64,000 bases of DNA from Phormidium tenue FACHB-1052 (GTDB lineage Bacteria > Cyanobacteriota > Cyanobacteriia > Phormidesmidales > Phormidesmidaceae), in assembly GCF_014696675.1 (NCBI RefSeq), contig NZ_JACJQN010000008.1, forward strand, positions 1-64,000, in the 5' to 3' direction. Both the position numbers and the translations under genes were made by a program. The stretch's first letter is position 1; each line of letters opens with the position of its first letter. Below the pieces are notes generated by a model. That model made no database searches. It saw only the letters and a list, made by a program, of their open reading frames with translations, and was not told where the DNA came from. Shown here one piece after another: positions 35,880 to 44,652 of this stretch.

Positions 35880-36746
35880 ATGCCTGGTAAAACTTTGTTG
35901 GTAGGGCTGCGCGCTGACCAGTTTCGCCACCCTCTGGATCTAAAAGCCACCCGCGCCCTCAAGCAATTGCCGGGGCTCGATGTCATGGTGCGCATGGCCC
36001 TGGCTCCTCTGGCAGAGCGGTTCTTTCACCTCGACCATTTGGCTTCAAGCTTGCAGGTGAGCGATCGCCAGCTGCCCGATCTGCACCAGTCGCTAGTCGA
36101 AGCCTGCCGCATTCTCGATCTAGAGGTGCCCCAGCTCTACGTGCGCCAAAACCCGGTGCCCAACGCCTACACCTTTGCCATGCGCGGCGAGCAACCCTTC
36201 ATCGTCATCCACACGGCGCTGATCGAACTGCTGACGCCGGCAGAAACTCAGGCGGTGATCGCTCATGAGTTGGGCCACCTGAAGTGTGAACACAGTGTTT
36301 ATCTCACCCTGGCCAACCTGATCACGCTGGCCGCTAGCCAGCTCCCCCTGGGTGAAGTGCTGGCGCAGAGCCTTCAAAATCAGCTCATGGAGTGGGTGCG
36401 CTGTGCGGAGTTTACCTGCGATCGCGCCGCTCTGCTAGTCGCCCAAGACCCCCGCATCGTCGCCTCTTTGCTGATGAAACTCTGCGGCGGCTCACCTTCG
36501 TTGGTTGACCAGCTCAATGTCGATGCCTTTATCGCTCAGGCCCGCGCCTACGACAGTCTCAGCGATGACGCCATCGGCGAAGCCCTCAAGCAGGTTCGTA
36601 CCCAGGGGCTGACCCACCCGGTGCCGGTGCTACGCGCCCGAGAAATCGATCGCTGGGCCAGCACTAATGATTACTATCAGTTGGTTAAACGCCCAACAGT
36701 TGAGTATAATGAGGACGCATCGAAGGGCGGATGGCGGAATTGGTAG
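35880..36746 (+). CDS. M48 family (HtpX/Ste24-like) zinc metallopeptidase
   Basis: A 288-residue peptidase with the zincin motif HELGHLKCEH near residue 127 and a third-ligand glutamate probably in CAEFTCDRAALL (about 171-182). It lacks the multiple N-terminal membrane helices of HtpX, so it may be peripheral or use helix LANLITLAASQLPLGEVL near the active site. Other conserved parts are LQVSDRQLPDLHQSL and NAYTFAMRGEQPFIVIHTAL. It would cleave membrane or misfolded proteins. The frame runs on past the conserved part, ending EDASKGGWRNW with its TAG at 36744-36746 inside the tRNA-Leu gene. Confidence 0.85.
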   Translation: MPGKTLLVGLRADQFRHPLDLKATRALKQLPGLDVMVRMALAPLAERFFHLDHLASSLQVSDRQLPDLHQSLVEACRILDLEVPQLYVRQNPVPNAYTFAMRGEQPFIVIHTALIELLTPAETQAVIAHELGHLKCEHSVYLTLANLITLAASQLPLGEVLAQSLQNQLMEWVRCAEFTCDRAALLVAQDPRIVASLLMKLCGGSPSLVDQLNVDAFIAQARAYDSLSDDAIGEALKQVRTQGLTHPVPVLRAREIDRWASTNDYYQLVKRPTVEYNEDASKGGWRNW

Positions 36747-36806
36747 ACGCACCACACTCAAAATGTGGCGACTTCGGTTGTGCGAGTTCGAGTCTCGCTC
36801 CGCCCA
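36725..36806 (+). tRNA. tRNA-Leu(CAA)
   Basis: A class II tRNA: acceptor GGGCGGA paired with TCCGCCC, anticodon arm CCACA-CTCAAAA-TGTGG with anticodon CAA (Leu, UUG), a long variable arm (CGACTTCGGTTG) and T-arm GCGAG-TTCGAGT-CTCGC. The CCA end is not encoded. The first 22 bases overlap the end of the peptidase frame. Confidence 0.97.
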
Positions 36807-36877
36807 TTGTTAGTTTCAATATTGAGTAATCTTCCTGTTGGCGGATAACTTTTCTGTGTTCATCGGGCTTAGAAGCA

Positions 36878-37177
36878 ATGACCACATCACTAACACTTGA
36901 TCTTTCTACGTCGGCTTCGATATTAGGCACTCAACCGGACTTATTCTTAAGGTTTTTGAAAACCAAGAATATTCCTGGTGTCCTATTCTTTGCTGAAGAG
37001 CCTCAGGTATCTATCTTTACGCTGGCCCAGCTATTAAATACTCAACCCGAGATTTTGATGGACTGGCTAGAAGACGAAGCGCTAGGCCAGCTTATAGAAG
37101 AGGTTGACGATGATGAATGGCTTGAGGGAGAAGCAGGCCAAGCCTTTTATCAGTCAATTCTAGCCGGGGAGGGCTAA
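36878..37177 (+). CDS. Putative antitoxin of the RelE/ParE pair
   Basis: A 99-residue acidic protein with no recognised domain. It has a helical first half (STSASILGTQPDLFLRFLKT) and an acidic tail (EEVDDDEWLEGEAG). It is translated just before the toxin, with its TAA overlapping the toxin ATG by one base, the standard type II antitoxin-toxin layout. Its low GC content compared with neighbours and its position 71 bp behind tRNA-Leu suggest acquisition by transfer. Confidence 0.65.
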   Translation: MTTSLTLDLSTSASILGTQPDLFLRFLKTKNIPGVLFFAEEPQVSIFTLAQLLNTQPEILMDWLEDEALGQLIEEVDDDEWLEGEAGQAFYQSILAGEG

Positions 37178-37452
37178 TGAATTGGCAGGTTAGATATACG
37201 AAAACTTTTTACAAAGAGCTAGCGAAAATTCCAGAAAAAGTTAGACAGCAAATTGAAGAATTTGCCTTTGGCTATACAACCAAGGAAAATCCTTTTGGGG
37301 CTGGTAAAGTCGAAAAGCTAAAGGGATACGATGATTTCTACAAGGTTCGTTTTGGGTCATACCGTTTAGGCTTACGGATTGATCAAGAAAATCAGGTCAT
37401 TGAGTTTCGCCGAGTACGACATCGGCAAGACATCTACCGCAAGTTTCCCTAA
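37177..37452 (+). CDS. RelE/ParE superfamily toxin
   Basis: A 91-residue RelE/ParE-fold protein. Recognisable parts are YTKTFYKELAKIPEKVRQQI, LKGYDDFYKVRFGSYRLGLR and EFRRVRHRQDIYRKFP, with basic and aromatic residues at the usual positions. RelE toxins cleave mRNA in the ribosome A site; ParE toxins poison gyrase, and which applies cannot be told here. It overlaps the antitoxin stop by one base. The following 37453-37676 gap shows nothing I can name. Confidence 0.88.
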   Translation: MNWQVRYTKTFYKELAKIPEKVRQQIEEFAFGYTTKENPFGAGKVEKLKGYDDFYKVRFGSYRLGLRIDQENQVIEFRRVRHRQDIYRKFP

Positions 37453-37676
37453 TCCATTCCCTAACCGTAATTTGAACGGTTTGATTGGCGATCGCCTTGC
37501 TTTACTCAAGACCTCACCTTTTGTCGAGACACCGCTGAATCTGAAGGATTTGCTCTGCATCTATGGCTGTAGTGCTCTAACTATGTGGGTTACGAATCTC
37601 TGCGAGGGTGCACTGGGCTCAACCAAATCGGGAACTCCAGCTATGATAAGTTCACACAATTTAGTGCTTCTGTACT

Positions 37677-40600
37677 GTGACTGAGTCTGCTGCCGCCCCC
37701 TCGTCTACAACCGCTACGGCTGGCCTACCGCGCCAGCGGTGGCAGGTGGCCCCGGCAAATGCACCCCTGGCAACATCCTTAGCACAGGTTACGGGGCTGT
37801 CGCCGCTGCTGACTCAGGTGTTGATCAATCGGGGCATTGTGACTCCGGCGCAGGCCACTGATTTTCTCGACCCCGAACGGCAGCAGTTGCCGTCGCCCCT
37901 AGCGGAGTTTCCCGACCTAGCGTCGAGTCTAGAGCTGCTGGTAACGGCGATCGCCACACAGCAGGCGATCGCTATCTGCGGCGACTATGACGCTGATGGT
38001 ATGACCAGCACCGCCCTGCTGCTGCGGGCCTTGCGGGCGCTGGGAGCGCAGGTGAGCTACACCATTCCCAGCCGCATGGCCGAGGGCTACGGCATCAACA
38101 GCCGCATTGTCGAAGACTGCTACGCCGAGGGTGTGAGCATCATTCTCACTGTAGATAACGGCATTGCGGCGGTGGCTCCGATCGCCCGCGCCCGTGAGCT
38201 GGGCCTGGCGGTAATTGTCACCGACCACCACGATATTCCGCCCGAGATTCCCCCAGCGAATGCGATTTTGAACCCCAAGCTGCTGCCCGAGACCTCGCCC
38301 TACCGGGGAGTGGCGGGGGTGGGGGTGGCCTACATTTTGGCGGTGTGCTTAGCCCAGGCGCTAGGGCGTACCCAGGATTTGACTGGGCCACTGCTGGAGC
38401 TGTTTACCCTAGGCACCATCGCTGACTTGGCTCCACTGACGGGGGTAAATCGGCGATGGGTGCGGCGGGGGCTGGGGCTATTGCCCCGATCGCGCCTTTT
38501 CGGCATTCAGGCTCTCATTCAGGTGGCGGGACTGGCTGACCAGAGCAAGCCGCTGAAGCCTGAGCACATTGGCTTTCGCCTTGGGCCGCGCATCAACGCC
38601 GTGGGCCGAATCAGCGAACCGCAGATTGTGATTGACCTGCTGACGACGGATGACGTAGGGGTGGCGCTAGAGCGGGCCATGCAGTGCGAGCAGATCAACG
38701 GCACCCGGCAAGATCTGTGCCAGAGCATTGAGCAGGAGGCGATCGCTTGGTGTGAGCAGCAGCGAGCCATGGGCACGGTGGATATTGAGCGCGATCGCGT
38801 CTTGGTCGTGGTGCAACCCAGTTGGCATCACGGCGTCATCGGCATTGTGGCCTCGCGGCTGGTGGAGCGCTATGGCGTGCCCGTCTTCATTGGCACCTAC
38901 GAGGATGATGACCACCGAGTGATTCGCGGCTCGGCGCGGGGCATTCCTGAGTTTGACGTGTTTGCGGCCCTGCAAACCTGCCACGACCTGATGGAAAAAT
39001 TTGGCGGCCACCGAGCGGCGGGGGGCTTCTCGTTTTTGGCCAATCGCCTGCGCCAGGTGTCCACCCGGCTGTCGCACTACGCCTGCCAAACCCTCTCGGT
39101 CGATCTGCTCAAGCCGCTGGTGAAAATTGACAGCCAGGCGAGGTTAAGCGACATTCACCAGGGCCTGTTTGATCAGATCGACCACCTGCACCCCTGCGGC
39201 ATTGAGAACCCCGACCCGGTGTTCTGGACGCCGAATGTGCGGGTGCTAGAGCAGCAGACCGTGGGCCGCAACCGCGACCACCTTAAGCTGGTGCTGGCCG
39301 AAGCTGGAGGCGAGACGATCAAGGCGATCGCCTGGCGCTGGGGCGAGTATTACCCCCTGCCCGGCCACCTCGATGTGGCCTATAAACTCAAGCAAAACGA
39401 GTGGCAGGGCAACACCAGCGTGGAGCTAGAACTGGTTGGCGTGCGGCCAGCGGCAGGAGCCACACCAGTCAGCACCCAGGAAAAAGGCCAGTCCATCAGC
39501 CCAGGCGAAGGGCCTCTGCCGACCCGCCTGGTTGGGCCATCGCTGCCCAACGTCAGTGTCCCCCTAGCAGCTAAAGCCGGGGAACGGCTGATCCTCCGAG
39601 ATGCTGAGATGCCCCTCGATGCTGCGAAACCTCTGACGGAGAAGGCGTTAGAGGCGATCGCCTCCCCCCCCCTTGACCCACCGACGCCTTCCCCGCTCCC
39701 CACCCCCACTTCAGCGCCATCCCTTCAGCCTCCAGCGGCCTTGGATGCCGCCGAGTTTACCTACAGCAACCGCCGCTACTCGGCTACGACCAAAACCACA
39801 GCAGGTATCACTACCCTGACAATCAGCAACCCCGAGGGGCAGCGGCTCGTGGTCAACCGGGGCGACCAGCAAGGCTGGCTCTACCTGCCGGGCGAATCGG
39901 CCAAACCCGTTGACCTCAGCGAACCCCACTACGGCAACCTAGTGCGAGCTGGGGCAGCAGCGGTAGAACTTCAGCAGATGGCGCAACAGCTAGCGGCAGC
40001 AACAGCCCAGCTCAGCGAGAAGGACGCCTTGCTGGCAGAACGGGATGCTTTACTAGCCGAACAGAACGTTCTGATGGTTCAAAAAGAGTCTCAATTGGCC
40101 ACCTTGAAAGCTGAGAATGCGGCTTTACTAAAGGCCCAAATCCAGGCAAGTCAGCCCCAGCCTGCTCCACGACAGAACCATTCTGTTCAATCAGAAAAAG
40201 TGGGTTTTGCGACAACACAGACCCAATCCATGTCGGTTCAGTCTACTCGGGTCGCTCAGTCCTCAGTTCAGATAGACATGTCGTCTCAGGCAGCGAAAGT
40301 TCAGCCTGTATCGCCCGTGGCAGAACCGCCAGCCGCTACGAAAGCCGCAGCGTTGCCCCTAAAGCTCGATGACGCTAAGCAGCAGGTGCGCCAGAGTTTG
40401 AGCGATCGCGTCTGGTTTTGCCTCAGCCCCGACAGCCAGAGAGATTTGGCCATTGCGGTGGCCCACCTGACCACTGCCAGTGGCCCCATGGTCGACGCCA
40501 CCGCCGTAGCCGGGCTGGCTACGGTGCTGGAGCGCGAGCTCTTGCAGCCCCTGCTGGACGACTTTGCCCGCTATGGCGAACAAACCGGCGATCGCGACCT

Positions 40601-40997
40601 GACTGCCCTCGCCAGCGATTTGGCCCAGGCCGCCAGTTTGGCGGCGCTGCCGCCGCTGCTGAGCGAAACCTGGCGATCGCTGAGCGCCAAAGCCCTAGCC
40701 GCCCCCAACAAACCCCGCAAAGCGCTCCACGAAACCACCCACGCCGACACCAGCGAAACCCCCTTCCCCATCGACGACAGCCACCGGGTCATGCTCGACG
40801 AATTTCTTCAGGGCTGGGATCATCCCATTGCGCGCTGGCTGACTGGGGCTGGGGCCGAAGCTGCCTCCGATCTGGCTCAGGTGGCGCAGCTCCAGCGTGC
40901 TAGCAATCCTCTGCCGCTGTGGCAAGGGCAAATGCTGCAACATTTGGTGCTAGGCCAGCGTCAAAAAAAGGGAACTTTACAGAAAATTTTTGGATAA
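37677..40997 (+). CDS. recJ: Single-stranded-DNA exonuclease RecJ with long C-terminal extension
   Basis: A 1106-residue protein, long for RecJ (commonly below about 800). The DHH/DHHA1 core (residues about 40-590) has GDYDADGMTSTALL, DNGIAAV, TDHHDIPPEIPP and GGHRAAGGFSF, the 5'-3' exonuclease motifs for recombination and repair. After about residue 590 come a proline/threonine-rich linker, a small domain (YSNRRYSATTKTTA), a heptad-rich coiled coil (LLAERDALLAEQNVLMVQKE) and a helical C-terminal domain (residues about 890-1106, ending LGQRQKKGTLQKIFG). The start is GTG 37677, chosen as the only frame opening before the conserved QRWQV block. Confidence 0.93.
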   Translation: MTESAAAPSSTTATAGLPRQRWQVAPANAPLATSLAQVTGLSPLLTQVLINRGIVTPAQATDFLDPERQQLPSPLAEFPDLASSLELLVTAIATQQAIAICGDYDADGMTSTALLLRALRALGAQVSYTIPSRMAEGYGINSRIVEDCYAEGVSIILTVDNGIAAVAPIARARELGLAVIVTDHHDIPPEIPPANAILNPKLLPETSPYRGVAGVGVAYILAVCLAQALGRTQDLTGPLLELFTLGTIADLAPLTGVNRRWVRRGLGLLPRSRLFGIQALIQVAGLADQSKPLKPEHIGFRLGPRINAVGRISEPQIVIDLLTTDDVGVALERAMQCEQINGTRQDLCQSIEQEAIAWCEQQRAMGTVDIERDRVLVVVQPSWHHGVIGIVASRLVERYGVPVFIGTYEDDDHRVIRGSARGIPEFDVFAALQTCHDLMEKFGGHRAAGGFSFLANRLRQVSTRLSHYACQTLSVDLLKPLVKIDSQARLSDIHQGLFDQIDHLHPCGIENPDPVFWTPNVRVLEQQTVGRNRDHLKLVLAEAGGETIKAIAWRWGEYYPLPGHLDVAYKLKQNEWQGNTSVELELVGVRPAAGATPVSTQEKGQSISPGEGPLPTRLVGPSLPNVSVPLAAKAGERLILRDAEMPLDAAKPLTEKALEAIASPPLDPPTPSPLPTPTSAPSLQPPAALDAAEFTYSNRRYSATTKTTAGITTLTISNPEGQRLVVNRGDQQGWLYLPGESAKPVDLSEPHYGNLVRAGAAAVELQQMAQQLAAATAQLSEKDALLAERDALLAEQNVLMVQKESQLATLKAENAALLKAQIQASQPQPAPRQNHSVQSEKVGFATTQTQSMSVQSTRVAQSSVQIDMSSQAAKVQPVSPVAEPPAATKAAALPLKLDDAKQQVRQSLSDRVWFCLSPDSQRDLAIAVAHLTTASGPMVDATAVAGLATVLERELLQPLLDDFARYGEQTGDRDLTALASDLAQAASLAALPPLLSETWRSLSAKALAAPNKPRKALHETTHADTSETPFPIDDSHRVMLDEFLQGWDHPIARWLTGAGAEAASDLAQVAQLQRASNPLPLWQGQMLQHLVLGQRQKKGTLQKIFG

Positions 40998-41033
40998 TCT
41001 CCCTGATCCTACGGTTGCTCAGGGTATGGTGTT

Positions 41034-42026
41034 TTGACAACTGTGCCCAACCCGAGCCCATGGTTTCTACCTCAAATGGCCAACGCGCTTTTTAAGCCTC
41101 AGTTTTTGATGGTTTGCGGCCTCTCGGCGGCGCTGGTGTCCTGCTCGGGCGGAGGGCAGGGCAGCAGTGGCCCGACGCGGTTCGTCAGCATTCAGCCCAT
41201 TCAGGTGTGCGACGACCTTGGCATTTTTTGTGCCGACCTGGCTACCTTTGAAGAAGCTACCCGCAAAATCTGGGCTCAGGCGAACCTCGACGTCAGCTTT
41301 TTGGCCCCCAACCGGCTCAACGCCAGCCGCTTTCTCACCATTGACAACCAGGACGAGTTTGCCGAGCTATCCTTTGCGGGCGGGGCCGGGGCCTTTGGCC
41401 GCAACCCCCTCTCAACCCGCACCTCCGGCCCCATCAGTCTTTGGTTTGTGGAGAGCATCTTTCCCTTTGAAGGGTTTGACACCTTGGGTCTGGGCTGGAT
41501 TGATCAAAACGGCGTCTTAATTGACGACGACATTCTCACCTTTAACAATGGCACTGGCCGCCTCGATACGGTGGCCCACGAAATTGGCCACAACCTGGGC
41601 CTAACCCACGAGGGCTTTGGGGCGGGCGGGGCCAACAACCTGATGACCGACGGCGGCTTTCGCAATTCGCCCAGCACCCTCGATGACATCACCCCCGATG
41701 GCGCGCGCCTAGACCAGCTCACCGATCGCCAAATCGACGAAGCCCGCAACAGCGGCTTTGCCCGCACTGCCCCCGACCCCTCTGCCGATAGCACCCCAAG
41801 AGAACTACCCACGACACTGCCTCCCCTGGCAGACGCAGCTCCTGATGCGTTGCCCTGGGTTGCCCCGTCCAAAGCAACCCCCGTGACCGACCTGGCCCTG
41901 CTGCCTGAGGCCGCCTTTGCCGCAACGACACAGGCTCCCCAACCGATTCCCAATGGCCCGGCGATGTCGCTGCTGACGGCAGGGCTGCTGGCGGGCTATC
42001 TGCGCTGGCAACCCCGAGGGCGATGA
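41034..42026 (+). CDS. Lipoprotein zinc metalloprotease (matrixin-like)
   Basis: A 330-residue protein. A lipoprotein signal (VCGLSAALVSCSGG, lipobox Cys) anchors it. The zincin motif HEIGHNLGLTHEGFGAGG is followed by the Met-turn NLMTDGG, the H-E-x-x-H-x-x-G-x-x-H plus Met-turn pattern of matrixins. A proline/alanine-rich tail ends in a hydrophobic stretch and basic residues (MSLLTAGLLAGYLRWQPRGR), resembling a sorting-type tail. It is probably an exported peptidase. TTG 41034 is the first in-frame start; ATG 41076 (MANALFKP) is a good alternative. The gene overlaps the next one by ATGA. Confidence 0.75.
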   Translation: MTTVPNPSPWFLPQMANALFKPQFLMVCGLSAALVSCSGGGQGSSGPTRFVSIQPIQVCDDLGIFCADLATFEEATRKIWAQANLDVSFLAPNRLNASRFLTIDNQDEFAELSFAGGAGAFGRNPLSTRTSGPISLWFVESIFPFEGFDTLGLGWIDQNGVLIDDDILTFNNGTGRLDTVAHEIGHNLGLTHEGFGAGGANNLMTDGGFRNSPSTLDDITPDGARLDQLTDRQIDEARNSGFARTAPDPSADSTPRELPTTLPPLADAAPDALPWVAPSKATPVTDLALLPEAAFAATTQAPQPIPNGPAMSLLTAGLLAGYLRWQPRGR

Positions 42027-42688
42027 TGGTGGTGCTGATAGGCTGGCTGCTGATGGCTCAGGCAGCAGTAGCCACAGTGAACGGGGCTATCCCCTTTAGC
42101 GGGGCAGCACGGGCCACCATCCCCCAGCCGTCTTCAGGCTTAGCATCTAGCGGGGCTACTCTGCCCGGTTTTGTTCTTCTATCGCAGTCGCTGCCCGTGC
42201 TTGGCCAGGATTCCATTCCTTACCCGCCGCTACTGCGCCATGAAACATCGCCCGCAGGTAACTACCACCTGATTTTGACGCTGGGAAAAGATGAGGCGGG
42301 TGCTCAGCGCACCACCGCTAACCTGTTTGAGACCCTGGGCGATCGCTGCCAGCAGGTCTGGTCGCACCCCCTGCCCCACAGCTACGGCCCCCGATTGGCT
42401 CTGGTGAACGACGCTGGCACCGTCGTACTACTCGACGAATGGATCAACGTAGCCAGCCCTCGCGCCATTGTGGTGATGGGTTTAGACGGCCAGGTCATGG
42501 CCCAGCACAGCTTTGACGATATTGTTGACGTGACTGGCCAGTCGCGAGCGGCAGTCGTTGACCAAGCGGCCCAGGGCTTTTGGCTAAGCGGCACCCCTGA
42601 GATGGATATTACGAGCGATCGCATGACAATCCCTGCCGCTGGAGGACAGCTCAGCTTAGATTTGGCAACGGGAGAAATGGGGTTTTAG
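42023..42688 (+). CDS. Exported protein of unknown function
   Basis: A 221-residue protein starting with two adjacent ATGs and a hydrophobic segment (VVLIGWLLMAQAAVA), likely a signal peptide. It then has a proline/serine-rich stretch and a beta-rich domain (NYHLILTLGKDEAG, GPRLALVNDAGTVVLLDEW, AIVVMGLDGQVMAQHSFDDI). The WINVASPRAIVVM and GQVMAQHSF strands hint at a beta-propeller blade, but no family is assigned. Its ATG overlaps the stop of the zincin lipoprotein (ATGA), so the two are translationally coupled. Confidence 0.6.
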   Translation: MMVVLIGWLLMAQAAVATVNGAIPFSGAARATIPQPSSGLASSGATLPGFVLLSQSLPVLGQDSIPYPPLLRHETSPAGNYHLILTLGKDEAGAQRTTANLFETLGDRCQQVWSHPLPHSYGPRLALVNDAGTVVLLDEWINVASPRAIVVMGLDGQVMAQHSFDDIVDVTGQSRAAVVDQAAQGFWLSGTPEMDITSDRMTIPAAGGQLSLDLATGEMGF

Positions 42689-42782
42689 CAGTGTGTATGC
42701 CCGCACTGCCCAGCCACAAACGAGGCTGTTATAACGAAGAAGAGCAATTTCGGCACGCCCTGTTCTAAACGAGACCGCAGCT

Positions 42783-43496
42783 ATGGCCAAGGGTGATCAA
42801 ATTTACGTCATGCGCGACCTGGCCGGGGTGCCCGGGCTGTATCAGCACCACGGCATTGACTGTGGCGATGGCACCGTTATCCACTACAGCAAAGCTCGAG
42901 ACATCGCCGAGATCGCCCGCACCAGCTACGACGCCTTTTCCTGGAGCAACCCGGTCTATACCGTTCGCAAATCGCTGATCTATGACCCTGAGGTTGTCGT
43001 TGAGCGGGCCACTACCCGCCTGGGCGAGCGCCAGTACGACCTGTTGCTCAACAACTGCGAACATTTTGCCAACTGGTGTACCACGGGTCGCAGCGAAAGC
43101 CGCCAGTTGGCTAACTTTGGCCTGCGCACCGACCAGCTCAACCTACCCGAACTGCGGCGACTGGCCGAGGGCGATCGCTACACCACCCCCCCCGCCGAAG
43201 CCCGCGCCAACTTTCAAAAAGCCCTAGGCGACATTGCCACCGCCTACAACACCACCCTGGCCGACCAGCAGGCCGCCCAAAAGGACGTTCGCGACTGGCA
43301 CCGAGTAGCCGAAAAAGCGCTCGAGAATCACCGAGAAGACCTGTCCAAAGCCGCCCTACACCGTAAGGTCGCGGCCAAGAAGCGGGTGGATATGCTCACT
43401 GCCCAGCTCAGCGAGCTGGTGGAGCTAGAGCTAAATCTTCAGCGCAACCGGGTATTTGTCGAGAGGCAGGTGGGCAGTGGGTGGGTGAATAGCTAA
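42783..43496 (+). CDS. LRAT-fold (lecithin:retinol acyltransferase-like) protein
   Basis: A 237-residue protein. The N-terminal half (about residues 1-115) has the permuted NlpC/P60-like fold of LRAT/H-rev107 proteins: the histidine block VPGLYQHHGIDCGDGTVIHYS and the catalytic cysteine block NNCEHFANWC. The C-terminal half is a charged helical coiled-coil region (KDVRDWHRVAEKALE). LRAT-like proteins transfer or hydrolyse acyl groups of phospholipids. Bacterial members are uncharacterised, so lipid remodelling is only a suggestion. It follows the exported protein by about 95 bp. Confidence 0.8.
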   Translation: MAKGDQIYVMRDLAGVPGLYQHHGIDCGDGTVIHYSKARDIAEIARTSYDAFSWSNPVYTVRKSLIYDPEVVVERATTRLGERQYDLLLNNCEHFANWCTTGRSESRQLANFGLRTDQLNLPELRRLAEGDRYTTPPAEARANFQKALGDIATAYNTTLADQQAAQKDVRDWHRVAEKALENHREDLSKAALHRKVAAKKRVDMLTAQLSELVELELNLQRNRVFVERQVGSGWVNS

Positions 43497-43577
43497 GGGA
43501 TGGGAGCAGGCGATGAAGTGAGGCAGTTAACTGTAGGTACGCCCACCATTGAATAAAGCTTTTTTCACTTAACCCCC

Positions 43578-44486
43578 TCATTCAAGATTAGCGACCCACA
43601 AAATTGATTTCACCGGACGCTGCACGAGTTCGCCAGCGGCATTGAGACGACCGTAGTGGGTAGTGCCGTCATACATCAGGGTTGAGGAGCTGCCGCCGTC
43701 GAGGTTGAGGGCTTGGGTGACGCCGCGATCGCTCATAAAAGCCGCCACTTCCCCCATTGTCAGGCCTGAGGGCGATACCCCTGGCACCTGGGCCACCATC
43801 ATCAGCACCACGCTGCCGTCAGCTTTGAGGCCCACTGCGGAGCGAGCATTGGGCGACTGGCTGCCTAGGGCATCGCGGCGGGTGGTGCGATCGATAAAGC
43901 CTTCCTCCACCGACGTATCCTGCGGTAGCAGCTGCGGGCCAGCACCAACCGCATCTACCAGGGCGCACCCTGCGGGCACAGGCTCCTGATGCAAGGTGAT
44001 GTCGTAGCTTGGGGTGCCGCCGCAGTCGTAGCGGCGAAATTCTGAGCGATTCAAAATCCGATCCATATAGCTAGACAGGTCGGGATTGCCGACCAGCCGC
44101 TCGTTTTGGTTGGGATCGGCCACCAGGGCGCTATCTTCAATCACATGGGATGTTGTCAGCCCGTTGTTGGGATCAAAGAAACCGGCGTTGATCGCCGCTG
44201 CAACGCATCCCTCCCCTCGACATACCTGGGAAGCGATCTGATCCACCCGCGCTAGCTCATCCACCACCGCCACCTGCACCGGGTAGCGCACCGGGTCGGG
44301 AATAGTCACCACATACACCGTTGCAGCGGGCAGCCTCACAGTTTCATAGACTGGCGGCATCGCGGCTTCTGCCGGAACGACCTCCTCTAGAGCCGTATCA
44401 GCCGCATCGGGAACAGGGGCGCAGCTCGACAGGCCCAAGAAGACAGCTAGGCTAATGGTCAGACAGGGTTGAAGGATAGAACGCAT
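43578..44486 (-). CDS. Phosphodiester glycosidase family lipoprotein (NAGPA-like)
   Basis: A 302-residue protein with a lipoprotein signal (LAVFLGLSSCAPVP, lipobox Cys about 22). The body matches the phosphodiester glycosidase family named after N-acetylglucosamine-1-phosphodiester alpha-N-acetylglucosaminidase: AAINAGFFDPNNGLTT, then ALNLDGGSSSTLMYDG. These conserve the asparagine and aspartate used in catalysis. A role in cleaving a wall or glycan phosphodiester is inferred. It opposes the LRAT-like gene with an 81-bp gap and is divergent from the glycosyltransferase pair. Confidence 0.88.
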   Translation of the reverse strand: MRSILQPCLTISLAVFLGLSSCAPVPDAADTALEEVVPAEAAMPPVYETVRLPAATVYVVTIPDPVRYPVQVAVVDELARVDQIASQVCRGEGCVAAAINAGFFDPNNGLTTSHVIEDSALVADPNQNERLVGNPDLSSYMDRILNRSEFRRYDCGGTPSYDITLHQEPVPAGCALVDAVGAGPQLLPQDTSVEEGFIDRTTRRDALGSQSPNARSAVGLKADGSVVLMMVAQVPGVSPSGLTMGEVAAFMSDRGVTQALNLDGGSSSTLMYDGTTHYGRLNAAGELVQRPVKSILWVANLE

Positions 44487-44652
44487 AGAGCCAACAGCGG
44501 GTTGCGTTCAGCAGTATAGCGAGAAGTGCGATCGCCCTTGCCAATTGCTATCTCCTATCAATGACCGTCCCATAGCGGCCCCAGCTTCGGGACATCCCCT
44601 AAGCCGATGGGCATACTGGAACCAGTTTGCCCTCTGAATTGTGTGACAGACG

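Noticed and set aside
42689-42782. A terminator between the exported-protein gene and the LRAT-fold gene
   Set aside because: No stem-loop followed by a T-run could be found.
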